From assembly GCF_021365465.1 (NCBI RefSeq), contig NZ_CP089932.1, positions 2,542,001 through 2,606,000 of the forward strand: 64,000 nucleotides of DNA. The letters are read 5' to 3'. This stretch comes from Erwinia tracheiphila. Its GTDB lineage: Bacteria > Pseudomonadota > Gammaproteobacteria > Enterobacterales > Enterobacteriaceae. Under the pieces are notes generated by a model. The model was not told the origin of the DNA, made no database searches, and saw nothing but the letters and a program-made list of their open reading frames with translations. Position 1 is the first letter of the stretch. Each line of letters begins with the position of its first letter. A program made the translations under genes and the position numbers. This document shows, in pieces, positions 9,677 through 19,118 of the stretch.

Positions 9677-9829
9677 TTAAATAAATTTTTCCGGCACGGT
9701 TTTCTCTTCAACTGCTTGGTCGATTTTCTTACTGATATAAGCCCGGATAGTTTTATAACCATCGGAAATCAGATAGATCGCACAAACAGCAGCGCTGCCA
9801 TACAACAACATGGTCAGAATCAGAGTCAT
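9677..9829 (-). CDS. 50-residue single-pass membrane protein
   Basis: The ATG at 9829 has AGGA eight bases upstream. The product starts MTLILTMLLYGSAAVCAIYL, a hydrophobic helix of about 20 residues, followed by a charged tail (YISKKIDQAVEEKTVPEKFI). It lies just after the tail-fibre assembly gene on the same strand. No family is recognised. A small phage inner-membrane protein of unknown role fits; it is not obviously a holin, since the lysis genes are elsewhere. Confidence 0.55.
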   Translation of the reverse strand: MTLILTMLLYGSAAVCAIYLISDGYKTIRAYISKKIDQAVEEKTVPEKFI

Positions 9830-9889
9830 TTTTTATTCCTGAGTTTTATGTTTATGTAAAAGAGGAAGTACCCCCTATGCAGAACAACA

Positions 9890-10462
9890 TTATTGTTCGG
9901 GTTTTTCCGGCCACTCTGGCTTACTGAGGTCGACATTTTTCAGTACTTCGATATAGTCTAGCCAAATCTGTAATTTGGTTTTGTTAACGTCAGAGATGGA
10001 CCCCAGCATCAGCGCGGTCTGCCACTCACCTATAACTTGGCGGGCATCCGTGATTAACTGGCTTTGCCTTAACGTGGACTCAGTCAATAAAGCCTTTTTC
10101 TCTGCCTCTGCATCCTTAACCCAGGCTTTCCCGTCCCACTTCTCGTACTGCCCGGAGGGCGCTGTCGTCACCACGTTCTCCGGTAGTGGCCCCAGCGAGT
10201 CGATGATAGTAGATGCCCCGGAGGCAATATCATAGACGGTGACGCCGCGATGGTCTTCAGCAAGTAACCGCGACTGCTTCGTTTCATCAAAAATAGCGGC
10301 ATGGTCGACAGGAATAGTCGGTGGTGCTATTTCAGTGCAGTTAGCCGGTAATCCCGTGTGTGGTGCAATATAAGCATCACCGACACCAATAAACTCATTG
10401 GTATCTGCACGTAAATTAAAAACCTTAATGGTCTGTGCGTTGTCGGACATTTTAAAAGTCAT
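9890..10462 (-). CDS. tail fibre assembly protein
   Basis: This is a 190-residue chaperone of the Caudo_TAP family, needed to trimerise or attach the tail fibre tip. The C-terminal half is typical: GQYEKWDGKAWVKDAEAEKK followed by a coiled region (LRQSQLITDARQVIGEWQTA), then LQIWLDYIEVLKNVDLSKPE and WPEKP. The start at 10462 has GAGG at good spacing and overlaps the fibre stop as ATGA, so the two are translationally coupled. It is intact, although its client fibre is broken. Confidence 0.9.
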   Translation of the reverse strand: MTFKMSDNAQTIKVFNLRADTNEFIGVGDAYIAPHTGLPANCTEIAPPTIPVDHAAIFDETKQSRLLAEDHRGVTVYDIASGASTIIDSLGPLPENVVTTAPSGQYEKWDGKAWVKDAEAEKKALLTESTLRQSQLITDARQVIGEWQTALMLGSISDVNKTKLQIWLDYIEVLKNVDLSKPEWPEKPEQ

Positions 10463-11301
10463 GCGAGCCTCACAATATAATTAAATGCAATGTTCTTTAC
10501 AGTATTTTCAGTATTACCCGATGACGTAATAGTCAGTCCATGAGTATGACTACCAAGTGAAATAGTATGACTATGTGCGCCTATTGGAACTGTATGGTTA
10601 TGAGCGCCAATGCCTACCCAATGGTCATGAGCGCCTATATAAACACTATGAGCATGATTACCTGCGGCTGAAGTAGCCGCTGTAACAGTGCCCATATTGG
10701 TGTTTCCTGAAGGCCATCCCCAGCCCGCTTGCCATTGAAGGAAATTGTATTCATGTTGATGTTGTCCCTGTACATCAGTTGATTTTGAACCGTAATCAAA
10801 ACCAGTTGTTTGTTTTGAACCATAATCGTAGGTGCTGGTGGTAGGTGAGCCATGATCATATGATGAAGTTGCTTTAGCTCCCAGATCGACTTCAGTTACT
10901 GAACCACCGTGCGCATGAGATTTAATACCATCTTGCTCAACTGAAAGTATTGTTCTACCATTTTCAGGTTTCCCTTTATCGTCCAGCCGCGCATATCCGG
11001 TAATTTACCGGAAGGGTAAGCCATTGCCAATTTAGGGTATTTTATTGTGTCAAATAGCTGTCCTTGCATTATGACATAACCATCAGGAGGTGTTGCGTAT
11101 TCCGACCCAAACCGACCATTGATTCCGATTTAATCCGATCGCACTTTCCGATTTAATTCGACCACGAATTCCGATTTGTTCCGGCCAGATTTGGCCATCC
11201 GTCGGAATCCCGCGCTTTTCACTTTTAAAACAATGGACAACACTTTCTCCTGATAACCCATCTTCCGGAGACGTGTCGCCATCGCAAGACTGAGAACGCG
11301 G

Positions 11302-12681
11302 ATGAGTAAAATTAAAGAACTGCTGCGCCTTAAATTTGACTGTCACCTGCCCAACAGGAGCATCTCAGCCTGTCTGAATATCGGGTGCAGCACCGTATCT
11401 GATGTGGTCACCCGCTTCAGGGGGAGCCAGCTGGCGTGGCCCCTGCCGGAGGAGATGACGGAATCACAGCTCGAAGCGTTGCTCTATACCGGACGCGCCA
11501 GCGACAGCCATAAACGGATGCCGGACTTCCCGCTGTGCCACCAGGAACTGAAGCGTAAGGGGATGACCAAAATCCTGCTCTGGCAGGAATATCAACAGGA
11601 CGCTGGCGAAAATGCCTACGGCTACAGCCAGTTCTGCAACCTCTACAACGACTGGCTGAAGCTACAGAAGCATAGCATGCGTCAGCATCATGTCGCCGGT
11701 GAGAAACTGTTCCTCGACTTCTGCGGGCCGACGATCCCTGTTATCAACCCGGATACGGGTGAGGTCCGGCAGGCTCACATCTTCGTGGCCACATTCGGTG
11801 CCTCAAACTACACCTATGTTGAGGCCTGTGAAAACCAGCGGCAGGAAAGCTGGCTGATGGCCCACGTCAGGGCGTTCGAGTTCTTCGGCGGTGTTCCCCA
11901 GCTTCTTGTGCCGGATAATCTGAAAGCAGCGGTCAGCCGCGCAGACCGCTACGAGCCGGTGCTGAACGAGAACTATCGCAAGCTGGCCCGGCACTATAAC
12001 ACGGCGATGATCCCGGCCCGGCCCCGCAAACCGAAAGACAAACCCAAAGTCGAAAATGCCGTTCTGGTCGTGGAGCGCTGGATCCTGATGTGGTTGCGGC
12101 ATGAGGTGTTCCATACGCTGGCCGCGCTGAATCTGGCCATCAGTGAGCTACTGCAGGAACTGAATGAGCGGCCGTTCCGTCGGTTGCCGGGTTGCAGGAA
12201 AAGCCTGTATGAACAACTGGATAAACCCGCCCTGAAGGCTCTCCCGCCATACTGGTATGAATACGTTGATATCCGCCGGGCAAAGGTCGGCCCGGACTAT
12301 CACGTGCTGTACAGCAAACATGCGTACTCCGTCTCTCACGCGCTGGTTGGCAGCCATATCGATATCGAGGCAGGAGCCCGACTGGTCCGCCTCTATCACC
12401 GTGGAACACTGGTAGCCCGGCATCCACGGGCACAGCAACAGGGTGGCTTCACCACGCAAGCAGAGCATATGCCGGAATCCCATCGCCGACAGCGATGGAG
12501 CCCGGAGCGGCTGGTGTCGTGGGGCGAGAGCATCGGCAGCACCACCCGTGCCGTGGTGGCATGGCACCTGCACCATCGCGCACATCCGGAACAGGCTTAC
12601 CGGACCTGCCTGGGTCTGCTCAATCTCAGCCGTGAATATGGCGATACCCGGCTGGAAAACGCCTGCCAGCAGGCGCTGTAG
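11302..12681 (+). CDS. istA: IstA, IS21-family transposase (C-terminus truncated)
   Basis: The 459-residue protein has an N-terminal helix-turn-helix (LPNRSISACLNIGCSTVSD) and an integrase-core catalytic domain beginning near residue 125. Catalytic segments are GEKLFLDFCGPTIPVI, PQLLVPDNLKAAV and the glutamate region KPKVENAVLVVERW. It ends at ENACQQAL where a stop is followed directly, in the same frame, by the middle of IstB. The normal IstA tail and the IstB start are therefore deleted. The catalytic domain is complete, but without IstB the element should not transpose. Confidence 0.85.
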   Translation: MSKIKELLRLKFDCHLPNRSISACLNIGCSTVSDVVTRFRGSQLAWPLPEEMTESQLEALLYTGRASDSHKRMPDFPLCHQELKRKGMTKILLWQEYQQDAGENAYGYSQFCNLYNDWLKLQKHSMRQHHVAGEKLFLDFCGPTIPVINPDTGEVRQAHIFVATFGASNYTYVEACENQRQESWLMAHVRAFEFFGGVPQLLVPDNLKAAVSRADRYEPVLNENYRKLARHYNTAMIPARPRKPKDKPKVENAVLVVERWILMWLRHEVFHTLAALNLAISELLQELNERPFRRLPGCRKSLYEQLDKPALKALPPYWYEYVDIRRAKVGPDYHVLYSKHAYSVSHALVGSHIDIEAGARLVRLYHRGTLVARHPRAQQQGGFTTQAEHMPESHRRQRWSPERLVSWGESIGSTTRAVVAWHLHHRAHPEQAYRTCLGLLNLSREYGDTRLENACQQAL

Positions 12682-13290
12682 CACGAACTGCTGCAGCGTG
12701 AGGTCTCGAAGGTCAACCGTCTGCGAAGACAGTCGAAACTGAGACTGGATGCGCAGCCTTCACAGCTTGACTACCGGCCGGAACGGGGGCTGAACCGGCA
12801 GTTGCTGGTACAGCTGCTGACCCGCGCTTATGTCCACCGTCATGAGAATGTGCTGAACACCGGGCCAACGGGATGTGGCAAAACGTACGTTGCCTGCGCA
12901 CTGGGTGAGCAGGCCTGCCAGCAGCATATCCAGGTGGTGTACTACCGGCTGACACGACTGCTTGATGACCTGAATATCGGTCATGCCGACGGGAGTTACC
13001 AGAAGCAACTGCTGCATCTGTCGAAAAAGGACCTGCTGATCCTTGATGACTGGGGCCTTTAAAAGCTGAACACCCGCCAGGCCTCAGAGCTGCTGGAAGT
13101 GATGGAGGACAGATACCAGCGGGGAAGCACCATCATCATCAGTCAGCTACCGGTGAGTGAATGGTACAAGCTGGTAGGCAACCCGACTGTAGCCGATGCC
13201 CTGATGGACCGGCTACTGCACAACGGACATCGCGTTGAGCTCAGGGGCGAATCAATGCGTAAACTGGCGCAAACCGATCAGACGGGTTAA
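12682..13290 (+). pseudogene. istB: istB remnant, IS21 helper ATPase
   Basis: IstB is the AAA+ ATPase that delivers IstA to its target. Here the reading frame starts mid-protein at HELLQREVSKVNRLRRQSK, directly after the istA stop, and contains the Walker A motif GPTGCGKTYVACALG. Walker B reads LLILDDWGL, after which a TAA at 13060-13062 stands where the family has a glutamate codon (GAA to TAA). The frame continues to 13290 with the C-terminal domain (GSTIIISQLPVSEWYKLVGN). It lacks an N-terminus and start and carries a nonsense mutation. Confidence 0.88.
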
Positions 13291-13668
13291 AAACTAAAGG
13301 AAGAAATAACCAGCGCGGGAAGCGTAATCGAAATCGTCGGAATCACTGACCGGAATCATCGGAATACGCAGGTGTATCAGAAGGCCACGGAAGAGGCACT
13401 CCTGTAGGAACAGCTGAAGCCATTGCAGAGGCTGCTATTCCAGCTGCTATGCTTTTTATAGCTACCACCAGTTGGTTATTCTTCGATGGGTCAGGCGTCA
13501 TCTGAGCTTCAGCCAGAATATTTTTATTCTCGGTCTGAATATCAATAATGCCGCCCTGAAGCGCATTAATTATTTTGGCGTAAACGATGGTGCCTTCCGC
13601 GCCGGTTGACGGGTCGCCATCGTGAAATAAACCATCGTCGGTATCGACCGGCTCAACAATATCTTTCA

Positions 13669-15120
13669 TTACGTCTTATTCTCCACGTAATTAAATACAA
13701 CCTGCGTGTGCGCGGGTTTTAAATCGCGGAATATGCTCTCCAGCATATTCTGGCCAAATGACATCAGACGCTCACCTGTAGCCGAGCTGCCGCAGCGGAA
13801 GCGGTACACCGGCACCTGACCATCCTGAATATTCACGATCCAGACCCAGACAATTTCCGGTATCCACACACGGTCCCCGCAGCGATTACGGCCACAGCGG
13901 AATGGTTCCGGTTCGTCGATGGTGACGTCATAGCCCAGCAACTCCGGCTCAAGGCCATCAGCGTTTCGGGCAAGCGTAACCACGCTGTAACCGGCTAAAT
14001 CCTCCACCACCATCAGCAGCGACTCGCCGCGCTGCAGCACGGCCACCGGGTAATGAAGTGCCGACGCCAGACGCCCCAGCCACGACGCACCGGCCTCCCG
14101 CAGACTGACCGCCGTCTGTGCCGGTAAGGTGATCACCGGCGATGGTAACGTTGCACTGTCGCTGATTGCCGCCAGTACTATCGGTGACAGTACGCCGGTG
14201 CGGCGAAAATCCTTACCGGGACGTGCAGGCAGTGAGCGCACCCAGCGATCGAGGTCGCGGTTCATCGCCGAGGCCAGTCGGTTGTTGTGCAGCGTTTCAT
14301 ACACGGCCTGCGCGGCAAGGCGTGGAGGGGCGTCCACGCTTTTCTCCAGAAGCGACTGGCCCAGCCCCGCCAGATACCCGCGCCCTGGATTGAGGTGAAA
14401 GCCCGCATCCGGCACCATCATCCGCCCGGTCTTCGGGTCACGAAACGCTGTCACTGAGCGCATCTCCCCGTCAGTGCCGTAAGGCTGCTGGATTGTGGTC
14501 ATGTACGCTTCCGAGGATTCAACACCAACCGGATGCGCATCAACCTGAGCCTGCGTGAGCGCCCTGACAAAGCACCGGCAGTTATAGCCATTCGGCGGGA
14601 ACAGCTCATTCCAGATGGGGTCGTCCCAGCGAAAGATACGCCCGTGCAGGGCTGCATGCGCAGGCCGGGTGCGACCGTCCATGATGGCGTTGTACTGCCA
14701 GTAGGGGCGCTCTTTCGCATTCGCCACCATCCACTGCCAGCGACCCGCTGCATGCGCCGACTGGATATTGGTGCGGAAAATGGTGTCAAGGCGGTACGGC
14801 ATCAGCTTTTTGCCCTGCAGCACACCATCGTCATCGGCAACCAGCCCGCGCCCCAGCCAGCCCTTACGCTGCAGCAGTGGCTCCAGTTCATCCTGGAACT
14901 GGCGGAAGCTCATCCCCTCCGTGAGCGAGCGCGTCAGGCTGTTCTGGATATCACTGAGGACGTCCAGCTTCGTGATACCGGCCACCGTAAACTCCACCGC
15001 GTGAGCCTCGTCCTGCATATCCTTCCAGCTCATGGTGGGCGTTAAGCCTTTTGACTGGAAGTAAGCTATCGCCCGCGCCGGTGGCAGGGTCATGGCAAAG
15101 CCTGCGTTGATATCAGGCAT
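13669..15120 (-). CDS. in-frame fusion of MuF head protein (gp30) with baseplate protein gp48 (DUF2313)
   Basis: About residues 1-395 are a Mu gp30/SPP1 gp7-type minor head protein (MPDINAGFAMTLPPARAIAY; the MuF signature around DGRTRPAHAALHG and NGYNCRCFV). The last 88 or so residues, from GYDVTIDEPEPF through YRFRCGSSATGERLMSFG to LKPAHTQVVFNYVE, are the C-terminus of the YmfQ/gp48 baseplate family. The switch lies near 13936-13960. In Mu-like phages these genes are separated by the protease, capsid, sheath, tube, tape-measure and baseplate genes, so a large deletion has joined them in frame. The start at 15120 overlaps the portal stop. A tail-fibre start overlaps its stop, as expected after gp48. 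Confidence 0.85.
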   Translation of the reverse strand: MPDINAGFAMTLPPARAIAYFQSKGLTPTMSWKDMQDEAHAVEFTVAGITKLDVLSDIQNSLTRSLTEGMSFRQFQDELEPLLQRKGWLGRGLVADDDGVLQGKKLMPYRLDTIFRTNIQSAHAAGRWQWMVANAKERPYWQYNAIMDGRTRPAHAALHGRIFRWDDPIWNELFPPNGYNCRCFVRALTQAQVDAHPVGVESSEAYMTTIQQPYGTDGEMRSVTAFRDPKTGRMMVPDAGFHLNPGRGYLAGLGQSLLEKSVDAPPRLAAQAVYETLHNNRLASAMNRDLDRWVRSLPARPGKDFRRTGVLSPIVLAAISDSATLPSPVITLPAQTAVSLREAGASWLGRLASALHYPVAVLQRGESLLMVVEDLAGYSVVTLARNADGLEPELLGYDVTIDEPEPFRCGRNRCGDRVWIPEIVWVWIVNIQDGQVPVYRFRCGSSATGERLMSFGQNMLESIFRDLKPAHTQVVFNYVENKT

Positions 15121-16669
15121 CCTGCTGCCCCATAAAGTCTGCGACAAAGACCGCCTGACCGACCAGCTCGCGCAGGGCCATATCGTCCAGCGCTGGATAG
15201 CTGGCTGCAAGAAGTTCGTAAACCTCATCCGGGCTTCGGGCGGCTTTTACCTTCGTAATAAGCGGTTTCAACATTGCTTCAGCAGCGGCAGTAGCCTGAA
15301 TGGACAGAAGCTGCGGAGCGGCATCCAGCTGCAGCTGTACGTTGTCAGTTCCACTCTGCGGCACAGAGAGGGCCGCAAGACGGGCCTGCATCGCCTGAGA
15401 CAGCGCAGCGTCACCTGCCTGCTGGCTGGCCAGGGGCTTCAGGATGGTCTGGCCTTCCTGCGGCAGCGGAATACCGCTTTTCTCCGAGACCCAGTCAGCG
15501 GTAATGTCAAAGCCCGCCTGCTGGGCTGTGTTCACTACCGTCATCAGACGCTCAAGGTCAACGGACTCGCGGGCGTCAAACTCCAGATACGGTGCACGCT
15601 CCGGATTAAAACGCCCGTTCATCGCCAGCACTGGCCACAGCAGCTGCTGCGTCAGCGTTTCCGCCGACACCCAGGCATCACCGACCAGCAGGTCGTGGCG
15701 CACTTCGTTATGAACCTCACCCAGTGAACGGTTTCCATTCGACTCCGTCTGGCTGGTCAATGTCCCGCCCAGGATCACCTTCGATTGCACTTTCTCGCAC
15801 CAGTCGATCATGCTGAGGAAAGGTGCGCTCTGACCCGCAGCCGGAGACTCCAGCTTGATATCCGCGTTAGACGGAATGATGCCGCCGCCCTCGCGGGCCA
15901 GCATGCGGATACCGCGCAGCAGGTTCAGGCGCTCTTTGTCAGTCATAGATGCATCATACTTACCGATGCGGAACGGCAGGCCGTAGAGGTTCAGGAACTG
16001 CGCCCAGTCGCGGGCAGACAGGTTTTTGAACAGGTACGTCCAGACCAGCACGCGGAAGAGACCACTCTGTGCGACCGGGCCGGATTTGGACTTGTGCTTA
16101 TGCACTATCCAGCCCATATCCCACAACTCCTCGCCACCCACACCACCCCGGTTCAGCCGGATACTGTCAAGGTCGTGCTGTGGCATGGTAAAGGCCCGCG
16201 CCGGTCGCTTGTGAAAAGCCCCCGGAAGCCACAGCGAGCCTTTCTGGCTCCACTCGATTTCGATACAGGAAAAACCGTGGCCGATAGCATCGAGCATATC
16301 CATCAGCATTTCGCGGAATCCCGGCAAATGACGCAGCCACCAGTCGGCCTCCGCCGCGACTTTCTTTTCCGCCTCGGTCGCATCCGGGGGCGGCTTGACG
16401 GAGAACGGCAGCGTCAGCAGCGCACGTTTACGCTTGGACAGCTCGGCGAACAGGTGGCCGTCGCGTTCCTCCATATCGGTAAACAGGTCGCTCTGCGCCT
16501 GAATGTCGCCCTGTTCGGCAGCGCTGAACAATGCATACACTCGCTGAATATCCAGCCCCGTAGAGGGGTGAGTGGCGGTATCGCTATAAAGAAAATCATC
16601 GCCACTGCTCTGCATGTCCTGAGTCTTATCGCGGCTGAAAAAGCGTTTAAACGCGGTTTTAATGTCCAT
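15113..16669 (-). CDS. Mu gp29-type portal protein (DUF935)
   Basis: The 518-residue portal would form the dodecameric DNA channel of the head. It begins MDIKTAFKRFFSRDKTQDM. The DUF935 core includes FSCIEIEWSQKGSLWLPGAF (residues 130-150), LSARDWAQFLNLYGLPFRIG near 218, and VILGGTLTSQTESNGNRS near 293, where the family has a conserved turn. Full length for the family with no lesion seen. Its start codon immediately follows the terminase stop, and its stop overlaps the next start, so it is part of the late operon. Confidence 0.9.
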   Translation of the reverse strand: MDIKTAFKRFFSRDKTQDMQSSGDDFLYSDTATHPSTGLDIQRVYALFSAAEQGDIQAQSDLFTDMEERDGHLFAELSKRKRALLTLPFSVKPPPDATEAEKKVAAEADWWLRHLPGFREMLMDMLDAIGHGFSCIEIEWSQKGSLWLPGAFHKRPARAFTMPQHDLDSIRLNRGGVGGEELWDMGWIVHKHKSKSGPVAQSGLFRVLVWTYLFKNLSARDWAQFLNLYGLPFRIGKYDASMTDKERLNLLRGIRMLAREGGGIIPSNADIKLESPAAGQSAPFLSMIDWCEKVQSKVILGGTLTSQTESNGNRSLGEVHNEVRHDLLVGDAWVSAETLTQQLLWPVLAMNGRFNPERAPYLEFDARESVDLERLMTVVNTAQQAGFDITADWVSEKSGIPLPQEGQTILKPLASQQAGDAALSQAMQARLAALSVPQSGTDNVQLQLDAAPQLLSIQATAAAEAMLKPLITKVKAARSPDEVYELLAASYPALDDMALRELVGQAVFVADFMGQQDA

Positions 16670-18363
16670 TTACCATCCTCCCGATCCGAACCCGTCAGAG
16701 CCGTAGTCGTCATCATCGTCATGCCTGCGGCGCGTGGGTGAGTCAGACTCCACGGCCTCCAGCTGGCTGACTGAAATAAATTCAAAGTTGCCCACGCTGG
16801 TTGACGCGATGGCAAACAGCATATGCAGCGCATCCGGGCCGTCATCATGATCGGCCATCGGGAAATGCATCAGCTGTTCGCGTAACGTGGCCAGCGCACG
16901 GGCGATCAGAATGTGCTCGCTCTCCATAAAGGGCTGCAGGGACTCAATACGTCCGGCCTTATCTGTCGAGGGAATGACCGAGCGGGCCGGAACGGGCACA
17001 CCGGCTTTCAGTGACTCCTCTATCAGCGTCTCGCGCAGGAAGTCCTGGAACTGCACCGACTCAAACGCCCAGGCGACGCAGCCGAACTCGCGCTGCAGCT
17101 GGATAACATCGGTAATAATCTTTTTGGGGCGGCGCACGCGGATATCAGCGCGTACAACCTTCAGCACTTTTTTTATGCGGTGCCAGCCGCCAATCAGCAA
17201 CGCGCTGGGGTCGTTGCCCCGGCTGTTATGTTTGCCGAGCGACGGGTCGCAGGCACCGAAGTAAATCAGGTCAGGCTCCAGCTCCCGCCACTCATGGATA
17301 CAGCCGTGGAAGATGGCATGCTCGCCGCTGACGGGGTCATTCTGGTATTCGGCGTCGAAGGCGCGGGTGCCGACGCGCACACGGATCAACATCAGCGCCA
17401 GCAGTGGACGAGCGGCCCACGAAACGCGGGAGCCTTTCAGCAGCGCTTTTTCATGGCGGTTATAGAACGCCTTCGCGGCATTCTTGCCCTTACCACGCAT
17501 CACCGCTTCCCACTCATCCCACAGCGCCAGATTCTCTGGCCAGGCCAGGCGAGGATGGCCTGAAAGCGCTTCGCGTTCCACAACGGATTTTTCATGGTGC
17601 GGGCCAGCACGGAATCGTAGTGCAGGATTGACCCGACATAGATAACATCAAGCTTGACCCCGGCCCCACCCAGTGGCAGTACCGTGCTGTTGAGCCACTT
17701 CTCCAGCTTGTCACGCTGCTTTGGCGTCACCACGTTCTCGTCGTTTTCGAGGTCATCGAGGTGAACCAGGTCAGGACGATATGCGCCGTGCTTACGGCCA
17801 CGCAGACTCTGCCCCTGACCAGCCGATTCAATTTTGATGCCCGACGCAGTCAAAATGCAGCCGATACGCCACACCCGGCCCTGTCCGCAGGCCTCAGGGA
17901 AGTCCAGCGCCAGACCGGCGTTATAGAGCAGCTCGGCCTTGATAACCTCCAGAGACTCCGCCGACTGAGCGGACGTGTCGAAGGCGATAATGATGAATTT
18001 CTTCAGCTCAAGGAAGACGCACCACAGGTCGAACAGCTGCTGACCGAGGGTGGTTTTTGCTTCACCACGCGGGGCTGCAATAACGTCATTCTCGCTCTCA
18101 GGGCTGGTGACAATCTGCGGCAGGCGCTCATACAGATACTCGTGCAGCGCACTGGTTTCCGGGTGATGGAGGTGATGCTTAAAGTAGGTGTTGACGAAGT
18201 AGCGAAACCCGGTCACCGGGTCGCTGACCTGTGACCGGCGAGCCTGTATTGCCTCCGGGCTGCTGTCCAGACCACAGCTTGCGCTCTCTATGCGGTCGCG
18301 CAGCTCACCCTGAATGCGGGGAATCTTCTCGCGGAAGGCTTTAAGCGATGATTTGGACGACAC
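16670..18363 (-). pseudogene. terminase large subunit (Mu gp28-like), frameshifted
   Basis: The N-terminal ATPase half lies in the frame 17500-18363, with the adenine/Walker A region APRGEAKTTLGQQLFDLWC and the acidic Walker B LVHLDDLEND. The C-terminal nuclease half lies in the frame 16670-17581, with LIYFGACDPSLGKHNSRGND and DHDDGPDALHML. The halves overlap at about 17535-17552, where the plus strand reads CTGGCCAGGCCAGG: a 5-bp unit is tandemly repeated. Removing one unit gives an uninterrupted FQAILAWPENLALWDEWE. The lesion is therefore a 5-bp slippage duplication in the DNA-packaging motor. Confidence 0.88.
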
Positions 18364-18373
18364 TTATCTGCCC

Positions 18374-18604
18374 TCAGCCCTGGCTGCGGTTCGCCAGCGC
18401 CGCCTCAATCTGCTCCAGCAACGCGGATTTTGCGTGCCACACCGATTTGCCATAAAGACCATCGGCCTGGTGAATCTCGCCATCTTCAGTCTGTACCATC
18501 AGATAATCGCTTTGCACGTATACGCGAACGATGGTATCGGCCCGCACAGCATTGCGATCGTTCAGGGTAATAAACTGCTTAACGGGTTTGATAACTTCAG
18601 CCAT
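18374..18604 (-). CDS. small phage protein of unknown function
   Basis: The 76-residue product starts MAEVIKPVKQFITLNDRNAV and is rich in beta-forming residues (TIVRVYVQSDYLMVQTEDGE). It overlaps the upstream DUF1804 gene by 8 bases, and its stop lies 10 bases before the terminase start, so it is translated with the packaging genes. I do not recognise a family. Confidence 0.65.
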   Translation of the reverse strand: MAEVIKPVKQFITLNDRNAVRADTIVRVYVQSDYLMVQTEDGEIHQADGLYGKSVWHAKSALLEQIEAALANRSQG

Positions 18605-19118
18605 ATTTTTTCTCCACTATCTGCTGAAACTCAGGTAACACGTCCAGAAAGCCCGCCATCAGCGCCGGGTGCTTATCGCTGAGAAAGGCCGCTAAATCTT
18701 CCACCACGCCCGCCGCGACGATCAGACGGTCGGTCTCCGGCAGAATGCGCTTGCTGGCGGCGATCATCTTGTTGAAGCCGTCCTGCAGCTTTGCCAGCAG
18801 GCTGGCGTAATCATCGGCTGGCAGTGCGGCCTGACCGTCTGCGCCTTCACGGGCCTTGCGCAGCTGTTCCATCGCATGCTTATGGTGCTCAAGGAACTCC
18901 AGCAGCAGGTCACGGGTGATATCCTCCGGCACACCGGACGACAGGCGACGGGCCGCACGCTGCTTGTCCCAGTCGTCGCCGCTCTCCCGCGACTCACGAC
19001 GCCAGCGGATAACTGACGCTACGCTGACCCCGTGCATCGGCCCCAGCACTTCGGGGGCGATCCCCTGGGCGATGTAATCGCGCCTGACGGCATCCCTGAC
19101 CGCTTTCGGGTGCGCCAT
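18597..19118 (-). CDS. DUF1804 protein, candidate small terminase-like factor
   Basis: The 173-residue protein starts MAHPKAVRDAVRRDYIAQGI, and its N-terminus is a probable helix-turn-helix (IAPEVLGPMHGVSVASVIRW). A helical middle and C-terminal part follow. This matches the DUF1804 proteins found immediately before the terminase in Mu-like phages, where a DNA-binding packaging role is plausible but, as far as I know, not shown. Its start overlaps the end of the DUF2730-like gene by one base. Confidence 0.8.
   Translation of the reverse strand: MAHPKAVRDAVRRDYIAQGIAPEVLGPMHGVSVASVIRWRRESRESGDDWDKQRAARRLSSGVPEDITRDLLLEFLEHHKHAMEQLRKAREGADGQAALPADDYASLLAKLQDGFNKMIAASKRILPETDRLIVAAGVVEDLAAFLSDKHPALMAGFLDVLPEFQQIVEKKYG

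Larger units (their letters stand above)
11094..13370 (+). mobile_element. IS21-family insertion sequence (inactive copy)
   Basis: The ends are the inverted repeats TGCGTATTCCGA (left) and TCGGAATACGCA (right). The element is flanked by a direct repeat GGTGT at 11089-11093 and 13371-13375. Additional copies of an ATTCCGAT-like subterminal repeat follow the left end. Its 2277 bp are shorter than typical for the family because the istA/istB junction is deleted. It interrupts the prophage tail fibre gene. Confidence 0.93.
10459..13669 (-). pseudogene. phage tail fibre gene split by IS21 and frameshifted
   Basis: The N-terminal part is at 13371-13669 (MKDIVEPVDTDDGLFHDGDP, ending PWPSDTP). The C-terminal part is at 10459-11088 ([18 protein letters not shown], then many His/Gly repeats such as GAHDHWVGIGAHNH). 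Removing the IS21 element and one copy of its 5-bp duplication joins them in frame as [17 protein letters not shown], the standard collar sequence of enterobacterial tail fibres. A second lesion at about 10990 shifts the frame after LPDMRG. The expected [14 protein letters not shown] lies in the next frame, consistent with loss of one copy of a 10-bp direct repeat. Host recognition by this phage is therefore lost twice over. Confidence 0.88.

Noticed and set aside
10459..10695. Separate small His-rich protein gene
   Set aside because: It is the C-terminus of the tail fibre; the frame continues upstream without a start or ribosome site.
15785..16741. 318-residue plus-strand open frame
   Set aside because: Exactly antisense to the portal gene; low-complexity His/Arg/Gln-rich composition from GC-rich codon complement, no start site.
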